Shown piece after piece: positions 9,119 through 17,166 of a stretch of DNA of 64,000 nucleotides; positions within the stretch are counted from its first letter, which is position 1, and each line of letters starts with the position of its first letter. Position numbers and translations under genes: made by a program. The DNA comes from Synergistaceae bacterium UBA1037 (lineage in GTDB: Bacteria > Synergistota > Synergistia > Synergistales > Synergistaceae), in the NCBI GenBank assembly GCA_002316795.1, contig DCEE01000059.1, positions 40,749 to 104,748 on the forward strand. The letters run 5' to 3'. Below the pieces are notes generated by a model. The model did not search any database and was not told the origin of the DNA. It saw only the letters and a program-made list of their open reading frames with translations.

Positions 9119-9174
9119 ACGATCGCCCCTTTCCGATCAAGGGAGCTTAAAAAGTTGATCATGAGGTGAGTCTT

Positions 9175-9927
9175 TTGTCAGGACATTCAAAATGGGCAAA
9201 CATAAAGCATCGCAAAGCAGCACAGGATTCAAAGAAAGGCGTGGCTTTCCAGAAACTGGTCAAAAATGTCATTGCAGCGGCAAAGGCCGGAGGCGGTGAC
9301 CCTAACTCAAACTTCAGGCTTAAGGTCGCCATAGACAGAGCCAGGGCAGGCAATGTGCCTGTCGACAACATCGAAAGAGGGATCAAAAGGGGCACAGGAG
9401 AACTTGACGGAGTGATATTCGAAGAGATCCTTTACGAGGGATACGGACCAAACGGAGTCGCCGTCATGGTCCAGGCCCTGACGGACAACCGGAACAGGAC
9501 AGCCCCCGAAATGCGCTCGCTCTTTACCAAGACAGGCGGCTCGATCGGTGAACTGGGATGCGTCGCATGGAACTTCGACAGAAAAGGGATCATTGGCGTC
9601 ACCGGCGACGGGATCGACGAAGAAGAGATAATGATGGCCGCGATCGAGGCCGGAGCTGATGACGTGACCGCCGAAGATGAGGGATATGAGATCACATGCG
9701 ACCCTTCGGTCCTCTCGGATGTTGCAGAGGCGCTCAAAAACGCAGGGTACAACGTTGAATCAATAGAGGTCGAGATGGTTCCGAAGAACACAGTCTCGGT
9801 GACCAACAAGGCTGATGCGGCAAAACTCCTCTCTTTGGTAGAGCGTTTCGAGGAGCACGACGACGTTCAGGCGGTCTACGCCAACTTCGACATCCCGGAC
9901 GAGATCCTTGCTGAGATCGACGGCTGA
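9175..9927 (+). CDS. yebC: YebC/PmpR-family transcription or translation factor
   Basis: YebC proteins are three-domain factors; some bind DNA as regulators, and recent work links the family to translation of proline-rich stretches. The canonical N-terminus MSGHSKWANIKHRKAAQDSKK begins at TTG 9175, with GAGGTG six bases upstream; the GTG at 9166 is part of that ribosome site and was rejected. Later family blocks FEEILYEGYGPNGVAV and LVPKNT-like MVPKNTVSV are present, giving 250 residues. yebC directly before ruvC is a common bacterial arrangement. Confidence 0.92.
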   Translation: MSGHSKWANIKHRKAAQDSKKGVAFQKLVKNVIAAAKAGGGDPNSNFRLKVAIDRARAGNVPVDNIERGIKRGTGELDGVIFEEILYEGYGPNGVAVMVQALTDNRNRTAPEMRSLFTKTGGSIGELGCVAWNFDRKGIIGVTGDGIDEEEIMMAAIEAGADDVTAEDEGYEITCDPSVLSDVAEALKNAGYNVESIEVEMVPKNTVSVTNKADAAKLLSLVERFEEHDDVQAVYANFDIPDEILAEIDG

Positions 9928-9946
9928 AAACAGAGAACCTAATGGT

Positions 9947-10444
9947 GTGAGAGCCCTGGGCATAGATCCGGGGCTCGGCACTATGGGGTACGGGATAGTC
10001 TCGCAGTTTGGCGACAGACTTGTGTGCGAATGCTACGGGGTCGTCAGGACCCCATCTTCGCTGTCGCTTACCAAGAGGCTTTCGCTGCTTTACGATGAGC
10101 TGAAGGATAGGGCGGGGGAGTATCCTCCTGACATAATAGCTGTAGAAAAGCTTTTCTTCGGAAGAAACATAACAACGGCGGAGATGGTTTGGCAGGCAAG
10201 GGGAGTTATTCTCCTCTTTGCCGCACAGATGGGTCTTGAACCCTACGAACTCAAGCCGTCGGAGGTCAAGCTGGCTGTCTGCGGATACGGAGCCGCGGAG
10301 AAGGGACAGGTCCAGGGCATGGTCGCGAACCTGCTGGGGCTTGAGAAAAACCCGAGCCCGGACGACGCAGCTGACGCCCTGGCCATAGCCATAGCGGGTC
10401 TTTCAATGTCATCTTTCGACAGAAATATACTGAAGGGATACTGA
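9947..10444 (+). CDS. ruvC: Holliday-junction resolvase RuvC
   Basis: RuvC is the endonuclease that cuts Holliday junctions symmetrically in the RuvABC complex. The four acidic catalytic residues are visible from the GTG at 9947: Asp7 (GIDPG), Glu67 (AVEKLFF), Asp140 and Asp143 (SPDDAADALA). The start was chosen because RuvC proteins begin at this M-R-x-L-G-I-D-P-G; a TTG at 9908 would overlap yebC and add 13 residues. The ribosome site is weak. Length is 165 residues. ruvA follows three bases later. Confidence 0.94.
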   Translation: MRALGIDPGLGTMGYGIVSQFGDRLVCECYGVVRTPSSLSLTKRLSLLYDELKDRAGEYPPDIIAVEKLFFGRNITTAEMVWQARGVILLFAAQMGLEPYELKPSEVKLAVCGYGAAEKGQVQGMVANLLGLEKNPSPDDAADALAIAIAGLSMSSFDRNILKGY

Positions 10445-10447
10445 AAA

Positions 10448-11053
10448 ATGATCAATACGCTTCGAGGCAAAGTACTTTCGATCGGGGAAGAAAGCATTAC
10501 CCTCGAGATCGCGGGATTCGGACTTGAGGTCTTCCCGACAAGATCCCTGATCTCACAGGCGGAACTGTCAGAAGAGCTTTTCTGTTACGCTTACATGCAG
10601 GTAAGTGATGCGGGAGTAAGTCTTTTCGGTTTTTCGGACGAACGGGAACGGCTTCTCTTCCTTGAACTGCTCCAGGTCAAAACAGTCGGAGGAAAGCTTG
10701 CCGTGACCCTGATGCGCCATCTTGATACCGACCAGATACTGAAGGCGATCGCTTCGGGCAGCAGCGCGATGCTCACCGTTCCAGGACTTGGCGCCAAGAG
10801 AGCGGAACGGATCTGCTTCGAACTGAAGAACAAAATAGCCAAGAAATTCAGCGAGATAAAGGGTTTTGGTGAACAGGGCCTGAAAGACCACACTTCAGAC
10901 AGCTTCGTATTGGAAGCCCTTACGGGACTGGGGTTCACACAGGGGGAGGCCGTTCGTGCGATATCAAGGTCACGGGCCGAAGCAGGACCCGATGCTTCCT
11001 GGACAGAAGAGGAACTGCTGAAAACATCGCTTAGCCTGCTTCGAAGGAACTGA
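10448..11053 (+). CDS. ruvA: Holliday-junction DNA helicase subunit RuvA
   Basis: RuvA binds the four-way junction and loads the RuvB motor. The 201-residue protein opens with MINTLRGKVLSI, the usual oligonucleotide-binding domain. It continues through the helix-hairpin-helix region (VKTVGGKLAVTLMRHL and LTVPGLGAKRAERICFEL, about residues 75-130) and ends in the RuvB-binding three-helix domain (VLEALTGLGFTQGEAVRAI). It is tightly packed between ruvC and ruvB. Confidence 0.95.
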   Translation: MINTLRGKVLSIGEESITLEIAGFGLEVFPTRSLISQAELSEELFCYAYMQVSDAGVSLFGFSDERERLLFLELLQVKTVGGKLAVTLMRHLDTDQILKAIASGSSAMLTVPGLGAKRAERICFELKNKIAKKFSEIKGFGEQGLKDHTSDSFVLEALTGLGFTQGEAVRAISRSRAEAGPDASWTEEELLKTSLSLLRRN

Positions 11054-11077
11054 AGAAGAATATGGTGAGGGCATAAA

Positions 11078-12142
11078 ATGACTGACAACGGCGACAAACT
11101 CATTGAAAAGATCAGGAACGACAAAGAGGACGAGATATTTACGCTCCGTCCACAGGCTCTTGATGAATTTATCGGGCAGGGGGTTCTCAAAGACAAGCTG
11201 ACGATCTTCATGACCGCCTCGCTTCAGAGGTCCGAACCGCTTGACCACACCCTCTTTTACGGACCTCCAGGCCTCGGAAAGACAACTCTTGCCGGGATAA
11301 TAGCGAAAGAGATGAAGGGAAACCTGCGCGTAACGACGGGACCTGCGCTTGAAAGGGCGGGAGACCTTGCGGCGATACTTTCCAACATACAGCCAAACGA
11401 CGTACTCTTCATTGATGAGATACACAGGATGTCAGCACACATTGAAGAGATACTCTATCCTGCAATGGAAGATTTTTCTCTCTCAATAATAGTGGGGAAG
11501 GGCCCGCTCGCAAGAAGCATAAGGCTTTCGCTTCCAAAGTTCACGCTGATAGGCGCAACAACACGACTGGGACTTCTTACTTCCCCGCTCCGCGCAAGGT
11601 TCGGCATCGTCGAACAGCTCCACCTCTATTCCCCTGACGAACTCACGGCTATAGTCAAACGGGGAGCGGAAGTGCTGGGAGTAAGAGTTTCGGATGATGC
11701 CGCCGTCGAGATCGGGCTCCGTTCACGCGGGACTCCGAGAGTCGCACTGCGGCTGCTGAAAAGGGTCAGGGACGTGGCGGAGGTCAAGAAGGCCCAAATT
11801 GTTGAAAGGGATCTTTCAAAATATGCGCTTGACATGCTCGGAGTGGACTCGGAGGGGCTTGACGAGGGCGACAGGAAATTCCTGATGGCGCTTGTCGAAC
11901 TCTTCGACGGCGGACCTGTGGGCCTTTCGACCCTTGCTGCCGCACTCAACGAGGATACTCAGACGATAGAGGACATTTATGAACCCTACCTGATACAGAA
12001 AGGGCTTCTTGAGAGGACACCGCGCGGAAGGAAGGCCACAAGGAACACATGGGACTATCTGGGCCTTCCCGTATCGCCCCGTTTTGTCCAGTATCAGCAG
12101 ATGCAGCTTCTGTCAGAGGAAGATACTGAATGCAGCAAATAG
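11078..12142 (+). CDS. ruvB: Holliday-junction branch-migration ATPase RuvB
   Basis: RuvB is the hexameric AAA+ motor that drives branch migration on DNA held by RuvA. Walker A GPPGLGKTT is at residues 62-70, Walker B DEIHR at 113-117, sensor and arginine-finger regions (GATTRLGLLTSPLRARFGI) follow, and the C-terminal winged helix carries the conserved RTPRGRKAT. The ATG lies after GGTGAGGGC, giving 354 residues. Its last 13 bases overlap the next small gene. Confidence 0.96.
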   Translation: MTDNGDKLIEKIRNDKEDEIFTLRPQALDEFIGQGVLKDKLTIFMTASLQRSEPLDHTLFYGPPGLGKTTLAGIIAKEMKGNLRVTTGPALERAGDLAAILSNIQPNDVLFIDEIHRMSAHIEEILYPAMEDFSLSIIVGKGPLARSIRLSLPKFTLIGATTRLGLLTSPLRARFGIVEQLHLYSPDELTAIVKRGAEVLGVRVSDDAAVEIGLRSRGTPRVALRLLKRVRDVAEVKKAQIVERDLSKYALDMLGVDSEGLDEGDRKFLMALVELFDGGPVGLSTLAAALNEDTQTIEDIYEPYLIQKGLLERTPRGRKATRNTWDYLGLPVSPRFVQYQQMQLLSEEDTECSK

Positions 12143-12354
12143 GCAAAATGCTTATCTTTGCAGGCCTTCTGACGGCCGCCGCAGGCTTTGTCCTACTCCT
12201 GGCAGGCCGTTTCAATCTTCCTTTTGGAAATCTCCCGGGAGACATCACATACCAGAAAAAAAACCTGACAGTATTCGCGCCATTTGGCACGATGCTCCTT
12301 ATAAGCCTGATACTAACCATAATATTCAATATTTTTTCAAGGTGGAAACATTGA
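12130..12354 (+). CDS. DUF2905 family small membrane protein
   Basis: A 74-residue protein with two hydrophobic segments (about residues 8-25 and 50-68) separated by the family signature GRFNLPFGNLPGDI and a KN-rich loop. This is the DUF2905 family, of unknown function, commonly found beside ruvB. The start lies within the end of ruvB and its stop overlaps the next start (TTGA), so it is translationally coupled on both sides. Confidence 0.85.
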   Translation: MQQIGKMLIFAGLLTAAAGFVLLLAGRFNLPFGNLPGDITYQKKNLTVFAPFGTMLLISLILTIIFNIFSRWKH

Positions 12355-13817
12355 AAAAACCGCCCTTATTTTTTATTTGTCTTTTGTCTCTCCTTTTTTT
12401 GCCTTCTGAAGCTTATCCGGTCATAAAAGAGGTTTCGGTCCTCCTTGACAATGGGATCTTACAGGGAAGCATTTCCGGTACAGGAATGAGACTGAGCGGT
12501 GCCGACGGAAAAGAGGCCGTTCTTTCGGGAACTCACAATATTGAGAAAAGGACCGGCACCGAGATCTCGGCAGGGGGGCACACTTTCAGAATGCCGCTAA
12601 AAATATCCTCAGATGGCCCGATGAAGTACAACGGCACACCTTACAACGGCACTTTCATCTTCAAAAACTCAGCCAATGGGTTCAAGGTCTCTAATCTCAT
12701 AGATATTGAAAATTACCTGCGGGGGGTGATCAAGGCAGAAATGGATCCCAGTTGGCCCTTCGAAGCACTCAAGGCACAGGTGATCCTGGCACGTACCTTC
12801 GCCGTCGTGTCGGGCGGCAAGCACGGCGATGACGACCTGTGCGACAGTTGGCACTGCCAGGTCTACAAAGGAATATCAGCACACGACAATATTGCTGACA
12901 GGGCTGTACATGAGACCTCCGGCCTGATCTTAAGGTGGAAGGGAACTCCGGCAAGCGTCTACTACCACTCTGACAGCGGGGGGATGGTCACATCCCCGGC
13001 CAACGTATGGGGCGGAGACACCCCCTATCTGAAACCCAAAACCGAGCCCTTCGCATATTCCGGACGCAATACCACATGGGAAGTTGCTCTTTCGCTCTCG
13101 GCCGTCCGCTCGAAACTTGAAGCAGGCGGGATCAATGTCGGGGACCTTATATCCGTCACTCCGCTGAAAAGGGATGAGACAGGCAGGATATTAAGTATGG
13201 AGGTAAGGGGCAGCTCAGGCACAAAAGTTATCTCAGGATACAAATTCAGAAATATCATGGGAGCCGGGACGGTAAAGAGCACACTTTTCGAATTTGGCTC
13301 AAGATCGCCTTACATAAATGAACAACGCGGTTCTTTCCCCTCAGCCCCTGCGGCTTCAAAGCCTTTAAACAGGGCAAAACCTGCCGAGGCTTCAGAAAAG
13401 ATAGATCTTTCAGAAATGCCCGATGACAAGGAAGAAAAGATAATATGGCTGACAAAGAAAAGGGTCTTTACGACCCTGGAACTCATGGAGATACTCTCCA
13501 GGCCCGACGACATCGACTCATACATAGAGAAGGGGATAGCTCGTGCGGAGGGGCGTCTGCCGATGCCGGACCTTCCTGCCGAGACCTCCGGAGACGACGG
13601 CGGGGCCGGACATGAAGCCCTTCAGGTGCCTGAGATCCGCTATGTCCCAAGGCTTTCGATGGCTCCGGCGACAGGCCTGACCGTAAAAATATTCGGAAGG
13701 GGATCGGGACACGGTGTCGGGCTTTCGCAGATCGGCGCGAAAACGATGGCAGAGAAGGGCTGGACTTACGCCCAGATACTCGACTATTATTTTCCGGGCA
13801 CAACAATAGGACAGTGA
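12351..13817 (+). CDS. SpoIID/LytB-domain protein, exported
   Basis: SpoIID-family proteins are peptidoglycan lytic transglycosylases or activators of amidases; this organism shows no other sporulation genes here, so a general wall-remodelling role is likely. The N-terminus is a signal peptide (two lysines, about 14 hydrophobic residues, then PSEAYP). The SpoIID core follows (NYLRGVIKAEMDPSW, LKAQVILARTFAV, about residues 115-150), and the domain ends near the C-terminus with GRGSGHGVGLSQIGAKTMA and YYFPGT. A low-complexity linker of about 110 residues (390s-430s) interrupts the core. TTG at 12351 has AAGGTGG upstream; the frame is open much further upstream but only as a shadow of ruvB. Confidence 0.88.
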   Translation: MKKPPLFFICLLSLLFLPSEAYPVIKEVSVLLDNGILQGSISGTGMRLSGADGKEAVLSGTHNIEKRTGTEISAGGHTFRMPLKISSDGPMKYNGTPYNGTFIFKNSANGFKVSNLIDIENYLRGVIKAEMDPSWPFEALKAQVILARTFAVVSGGKHGDDDLCDSWHCQVYKGISAHDNIADRAVHETSGLILRWKGTPASVYYHSDSGGMVTSPANVWGGDTPYLKPKTEPFAYSGRNTTWEVALSLSAVRSKLEAGGINVGDLISVTPLKRDETGRILSMEVRGSSGTKVISGYKFRNIMGAGTVKSTLFEFGSRSPYINEQRGSFPSAPAASKPLNRAKPAEASEKIDLSEMPDDKEEKIIWLTKKRVFTTLELMEILSRPDDIDSYIEKGIARAEGRLPMPDLPAETSGDDGGAGHEALQVPEIRYVPRLSMAPATGLTVKIFGRGSGHGVGLSQIGAKTMAEKGWTYAQILDYYFPGTTIGQ

Positions 13818-14884
13818 GGACGGATATTTTGGATAACACAGGACATGATTTTTCAAAAACTTCAACATTTGATTACTATCTTCCCAAAGAACTGATCGCG
13901 CAGGATCCCGTCGAGCCCAGAGACTCATCAAGGCTGCTGGTCCTCCATAAGGACTCCGGGACAAGAGAACACAAAATATTCAGGGACATAAAGGATCACC
14001 TCAGGGAAGGCGATCTGCTTGTTCTCAACGACACCAGAGTCCTTCCCGCACGCGTCACAGGGATCAAAAAAAACGGCAATGCGGAAGTTGAGATCTTTTT
14101 CCTCTCTCCGGCAGCCGGACCCAATAAGTGGACAGCTCTTGTAAGACCGGGCAGGAAGCTTAAAGAGGGAGCTTCTGTACTGTTGGGAGACGATGTGGAG
14201 ATCACCGTCGGCGAAAGACTTGAAGACGGGGTAAGGAATATTTATTTCTCAGCTTCTGCCGATCCTTTCTCGATCATACATAAATTCGGCATGACCCCAC
14301 TGCCTCACTACATTACCGAGACTCATGCCGAACCTGAGCGCTACCAGACGGTATATTCCAGACCGGAAAAAGAAAACTCGGTCGCCTCTCCCACAGCGGG
14401 GCTTCATTTCACAGATAAGCTGCTGAGAGAGATCAGGGCAATGGGCGTAGACGAAACCTTTGTTACGCTGCAGGTGGGGCTTGGCACATTCAGGCCGGTT
14501 AAAACAGACGATATTTCTGAACATATAATGCACAGTGAATTCTGTGAGGTCCCGGAGAGCACGGCGATCAAGATAAGAGAGACAAAAATCAGGGGAGGCA
14601 GGGTAATAGCTGTCGGGACCACCGTCGTAAGGACCCTTGAATCCTTTGCCATGCACTACGGTGAAGTAAGGCCCGGAACGATCGACACAAGGCTGTTCAT
14701 AAGGCCGGGGTTCGGTTTCAGGGTCGTAGATGCCCTGATAACCAACTATCACCTGCCCAAAAGCACTCTCCTGATGCTTGTATCAGCATTTGCGGGCTAC
14801 GACAGGATCATGGAGGCATATAGGGAGGCTGTCGAGATGAAATACAGGTTCTTCTCCTTCGGAGATTCGATGTTCATCTGCTGA
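13814..14884 (+). CDS. queA: S-adenosylmethionine:tRNA ribosyltransferase-isomerase
   Basis: QueA transfers and isomerises the ribosyl part of SAM onto 7-aminomethyl-7-deazaguanine in tRNA, making epoxyqueuosine. Family blocks are clear: FDYYLPKELIAQDPVEPRDSS, LVLNDTRV with PARV, TPLPHYI, SVASPTAGLHFT, HVTLHVGLGTF-like TFVTLQVGLGTFRPV, and the C-terminal TNYHLPKSTLLMLVSAFAG. GTG at 13814 overlaps the preceding stop (GTGA); TTG at 13829 is an alternative with GAGGACGG upstream. It is the last gene of the yebC-ruv run. Confidence 0.95.
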   Translation: MRTDILDNTGHDFSKTSTFDYYLPKELIAQDPVEPRDSSRLLVLHKDSGTREHKIFRDIKDHLREGDLLVLNDTRVLPARVTGIKKNGNAEVEIFFLSPAAGPNKWTALVRPGRKLKEGASVLLGDDVEITVGERLEDGVRNIYFSASADPFSIIHKFGMTPLPHYITETHAEPERYQTVYSRPEKENSVASPTAGLHFTDKLLREIRAMGVDETFVTLQVGLGTFRPVKTDDISEHIMHSEFCEVPESTAIKIRETKIRGGRVIAVGTTVVRTLESFAMHYGEVRPGTIDTRLFIRPGFGFRVVDALITNYHLPKSTLLMLVSAFAGYDRIMEAYREAVEMKYRFFSFGDSMFIC

Positions 14885-14910
14885 AAGTGCCTGTTGGTCA
14901 CAAAATCGAG

Positions 14911-14946
14911 AAAGAGTCAGGCCGTTGAAGCAGACCTGACTCTTTT
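14911..14946. terminator. Bidirectional terminator between queA and hutI
   Basis: Perfect 11-base arms AAAGAGTCAGG and CCTGACTCTTT enclose a 13-base loop. The A-run on one side and T-run on the other let the hairpin serve both converging genes. Confidence 0.85.
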
Positions 14947-14966
14947 CTGATATCCGGGGTATTTGT

Positions 14967-16211
14967 TTAAGCTACCCGCTCAGCCAGTTTGTGCACTTCC
15001 AATACAGAGGTGCTTCCCACATGGTAGGCAAGTGTGGTAGGCGTCTCCCCGTCAAGGACGAGGAAGTCGGCCTGTTTTCCGGGCTCCAGGCTTCCGACCT
15101 TGTGCTGCCTGTTGACCGCATATGCTGCGTTGAGTGTCGATGCCGAAAGCGCTTCTTCGATCGTCATGTTCATGTTCATAACACCAAGACCGAATATGAA
15201 GGGGACCGACTCGCAGAAGCACGATCCAGGGTTGCAGTCCGTAGCGAGCGCAACGGGAACTTCCCAGTCGATCATCTCCCTGCCTTTGGCATAGGGCTTT
15301 TTGAGGCTGTAAGCTGTTGCCGGAAGAAGGACCGCGATCGATCCTGCCCTTCCCATCGCACGAAGGTTTTCCTCGCTCGCAGCGAGAAGATGCTCCGCCG
15401 ACCTGACTCCGAGCTCCGCGGCAAGACCCGCTCCGCCAAGGTCATGGACTTCGTCCGCATGGATCTTCATCTCGAAGCCGATCGCCTTTGCCGCCTTGAG
15501 TATCTTTCTGCTCTGGACGACCGAGAAGACGCCTTCCTCGCAGAATATGTCGCAGAACTCAGCGATCCCCTGCTCTTTGACCTTGGGCAGCATCTCGTTG
15601 ATAACAAGGTCAACGAAATCGTCCGGCCTCTCTTTGTATTCGGCGGGCACGGCATGCGCGCCCATGAACGTCGGAACTACGTCAAGCGGGGTCTCCCTTG
15701 ATATCCTGCTTATGACAGAGAGCATCTTCATCTCCAGCTCAAGATCGAGTCCGTAGCCGCTCTTTATCTCGATCGTCGTCGTTCCCTTGGCAAGGGCCGA
15801 CATGGCAAGCTTCTTTGTAGCGGAGAAGAGTTCTTCTTCTGTCACTGACCTCACAGACTTTACCGAAGAGAGGATCCCCCCTCCGCGCTTGAGTATCTCA
15901 AGATAGGGGAGTCCATCCAGCCTCATCTTGAACTCGTCTTCGCGTCTCTTTGCGAAACAGAGATGGGTGTGCGGATCCACAAATCCCGGGATCACACAAG
16001 CCCCTCCCATATCCCTCTCCTCGTTAACGGCGGCGGAAGAGATGCCGTTCAGGACCTCGCCTTCGTCGCCTATCTTCTCTATCAGTCCGTTGACGGCAAG
16101 GATGGCTCCCTTACTGTACTCCCTGATCTTTCCCTGTTTTTTGCCCTTCAGGGGGTGTCCGGAGTCCAGGGGGGTAAATATCCTGGCGTTTCTGTACAGT
16201 TTTACGGTCAT
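14967..16211 (-). CDS. hutI: Imidazolonepropionase
   Basis: HutI hydrolyses 4-imidazolone-5-propionate to N-formimino-L-glutamate, the third step of histidine breakdown. It is an amidohydrolase: FVDPHTHLCF holds the first metal histidines, KSGYGLDLELE, FMGAHAVP and KIHADEVHDLGGA (metal-binding His region) follow, then LATDCNPGS with the catalytic aspartate and the C-terminal GSLEPGKQADFLVLD. Length is 414 residues. The ATG overlaps the ftcD stop (ATGA), so it is co-translated as the last gene of hutH-ftcD-hutI. Confidence 0.95.
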   Translation of the reverse strand: MTVKLYRNARIFTPLDSGHPLKGKKQGKIREYSKGAILAVNGLIEKIGDEGEVLNGISSAAVNEERDMGGACVIPGFVDPHTHLCFAKRREDEFKMRLDGLPYLEILKRGGGILSSVKSVRSVTEEELFSATKKLAMSALAKGTTTIEIKSGYGLDLELEMKMLSVISRISRETPLDVVPTFMGAHAVPAEYKERPDDFVDLVINEMLPKVKEQGIAEFCDIFCEEGVFSVVQSRKILKAAKAIGFEMKIHADEVHDLGGAGLAAELGVRSAEHLLAASEENLRAMGRAGSIAVLLPATAYSLKKPYAKGREMIDWEVPVALATDCNPGSCFCESVPFIFGLGVMNMNMTIEEALSASTLNAAYAVNRQHKVGSLEPGKQADFLVLDGETPTTLAYHVGSTSVLEVHKLAERVA

Positions 16212-17131
16212 TCCGCCCTCTCTCCCATCAGTTCCAGAAGCTGAAGCTCCAGCACTTGTGCGGGGTCGAAGTCGTTGATCTGCATATAGTACGCAGCGCT
16301 TTCAAGTATCGCGTTGACGGGGATCATGCCGTAGACTTCAGTTTCTATGACCTGAACTCCCCATCTTTTAGCTTCCATCCTTATCATTTCAAGGACCCTG
16401 TAGAGCGAGTTCTTCTCGTAATCCACCAGGTTCATGCTTACCTGTGTGATGCCGCGCTCTTCAAGGGCAAGACCTATCCCCTTGACGTGGCAGAAGCCGC
16501 CCGAAGATGCCCTGACCGTGTTTGCGATCTTCTTTGCGATCTCAACATCGGCCGTGTCAAGGTTTACGTTGAATGCCACAAGGAACTTGCGCGCGCCGAT
16601 AACAGTGGCTCCAGCCGTGGGGTGGAGTCCGGGACCTCCCACATCGGGCATCCTTTCCTCTTTAGTCTTCGCCTCTTCCTTCAGGACTTCATACTGACCC
16701 TTGCGAATGACCTCAAGGCGCTTCCTTTCGGGCCTCTTTGCGGCGTCTTCATAGAAATAGACCGGGATGCCGCATTCTTTGAAATAACGTTCGCCGAAGC
16801 TGTGGGCAAGCCCTATGCACTCTTCCATCGTGATCCCCTTTATAGGGGTAAAGGGGACTACGTCGACAGCTCCTATCCTCGGGTGTCCGCCCTGATGCGA
16901 ATTCATGTCTATGTTCGCGAGGGCGACCTTTGCGGCTTCGATCAGCGCATCCTGGATCGGCGCAGGGGCTCCGACAAGGCTTATGACCAGCCTGTTGTGG
17001 TCTTCATCAGCTCTGTGGTCAAGAAGGTAGACCCCCCTTTTGTCCTTAAAACAGTCAACTATCTTTTCGATAACTTCCGGGCGCCTTCCTTCGCTGAAGT
17101 TCGGCACACATTCGATCAGCTGCATTGCCAT
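16208..17131 (-). CDS. ftcD: Glutamate formimidoyltransferase (transferase domain only)
   Basis: This enzyme moves the formimino group from formiminoglutamate to tetrahydrofolate, releasing glutamate. The N-terminus LIECVPNFSEGR, the GHQGGHPRIGAVDVVPF-like segment (HQGGHPRIGAVDVVPFTPI) and GATVIGARKFLVAFNVNL identify the formiminotransferase N and C subdomains. At 307 residues it lacks the cyclodeaminase domain found in the animal bifunctional protein; that activity is encoded separately by the gene at 20960. GGGAGGA precedes the ATG. Confidence 0.93.
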   Translation of the reverse strand: MAMQLIECVPNFSEGRRPEVIEKIVDCFKDKRGVYLLDHRADEDHNRLVISLVGAPAPIQDALIEAAKVALANIDMNSHQGGHPRIGAVDVVPFTPIKGITMEECIGLAHSFGERYFKECGIPVYFYEDAAKRPERKRLEVIRKGQYEVLKEEAKTKEERMPDVGGPGLHPTAGATVIGARKFLVAFNVNLDTADVEIAKKIANTVRASSGGFCHVKGIGLALEERGITQVSMNLVDYEKNSLYRVLEMIRMEAKRWGVQVIETEVYGMIPVNAILESAAYYMQINDFDPAQVLELQLLELMGERAE

Positions 17132-17166
17132 TATTATTCCTCCCTGTATATGTTTAACTTATTTGA

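Noticed and set aside
12009-12350. Upstream extension of the SpoIID-like frame
   Set aside because: The frame runs through ruvB and DUF2905 in another phase. The signal peptide and ribosome site place the start at TTG 12351.
14991-15701. Open frame of 236 codons on the plus strand
   Set aside because: Antisense to hutI, with no family resemblance and a Cys/Arg-rich composition typical of shadow frames.
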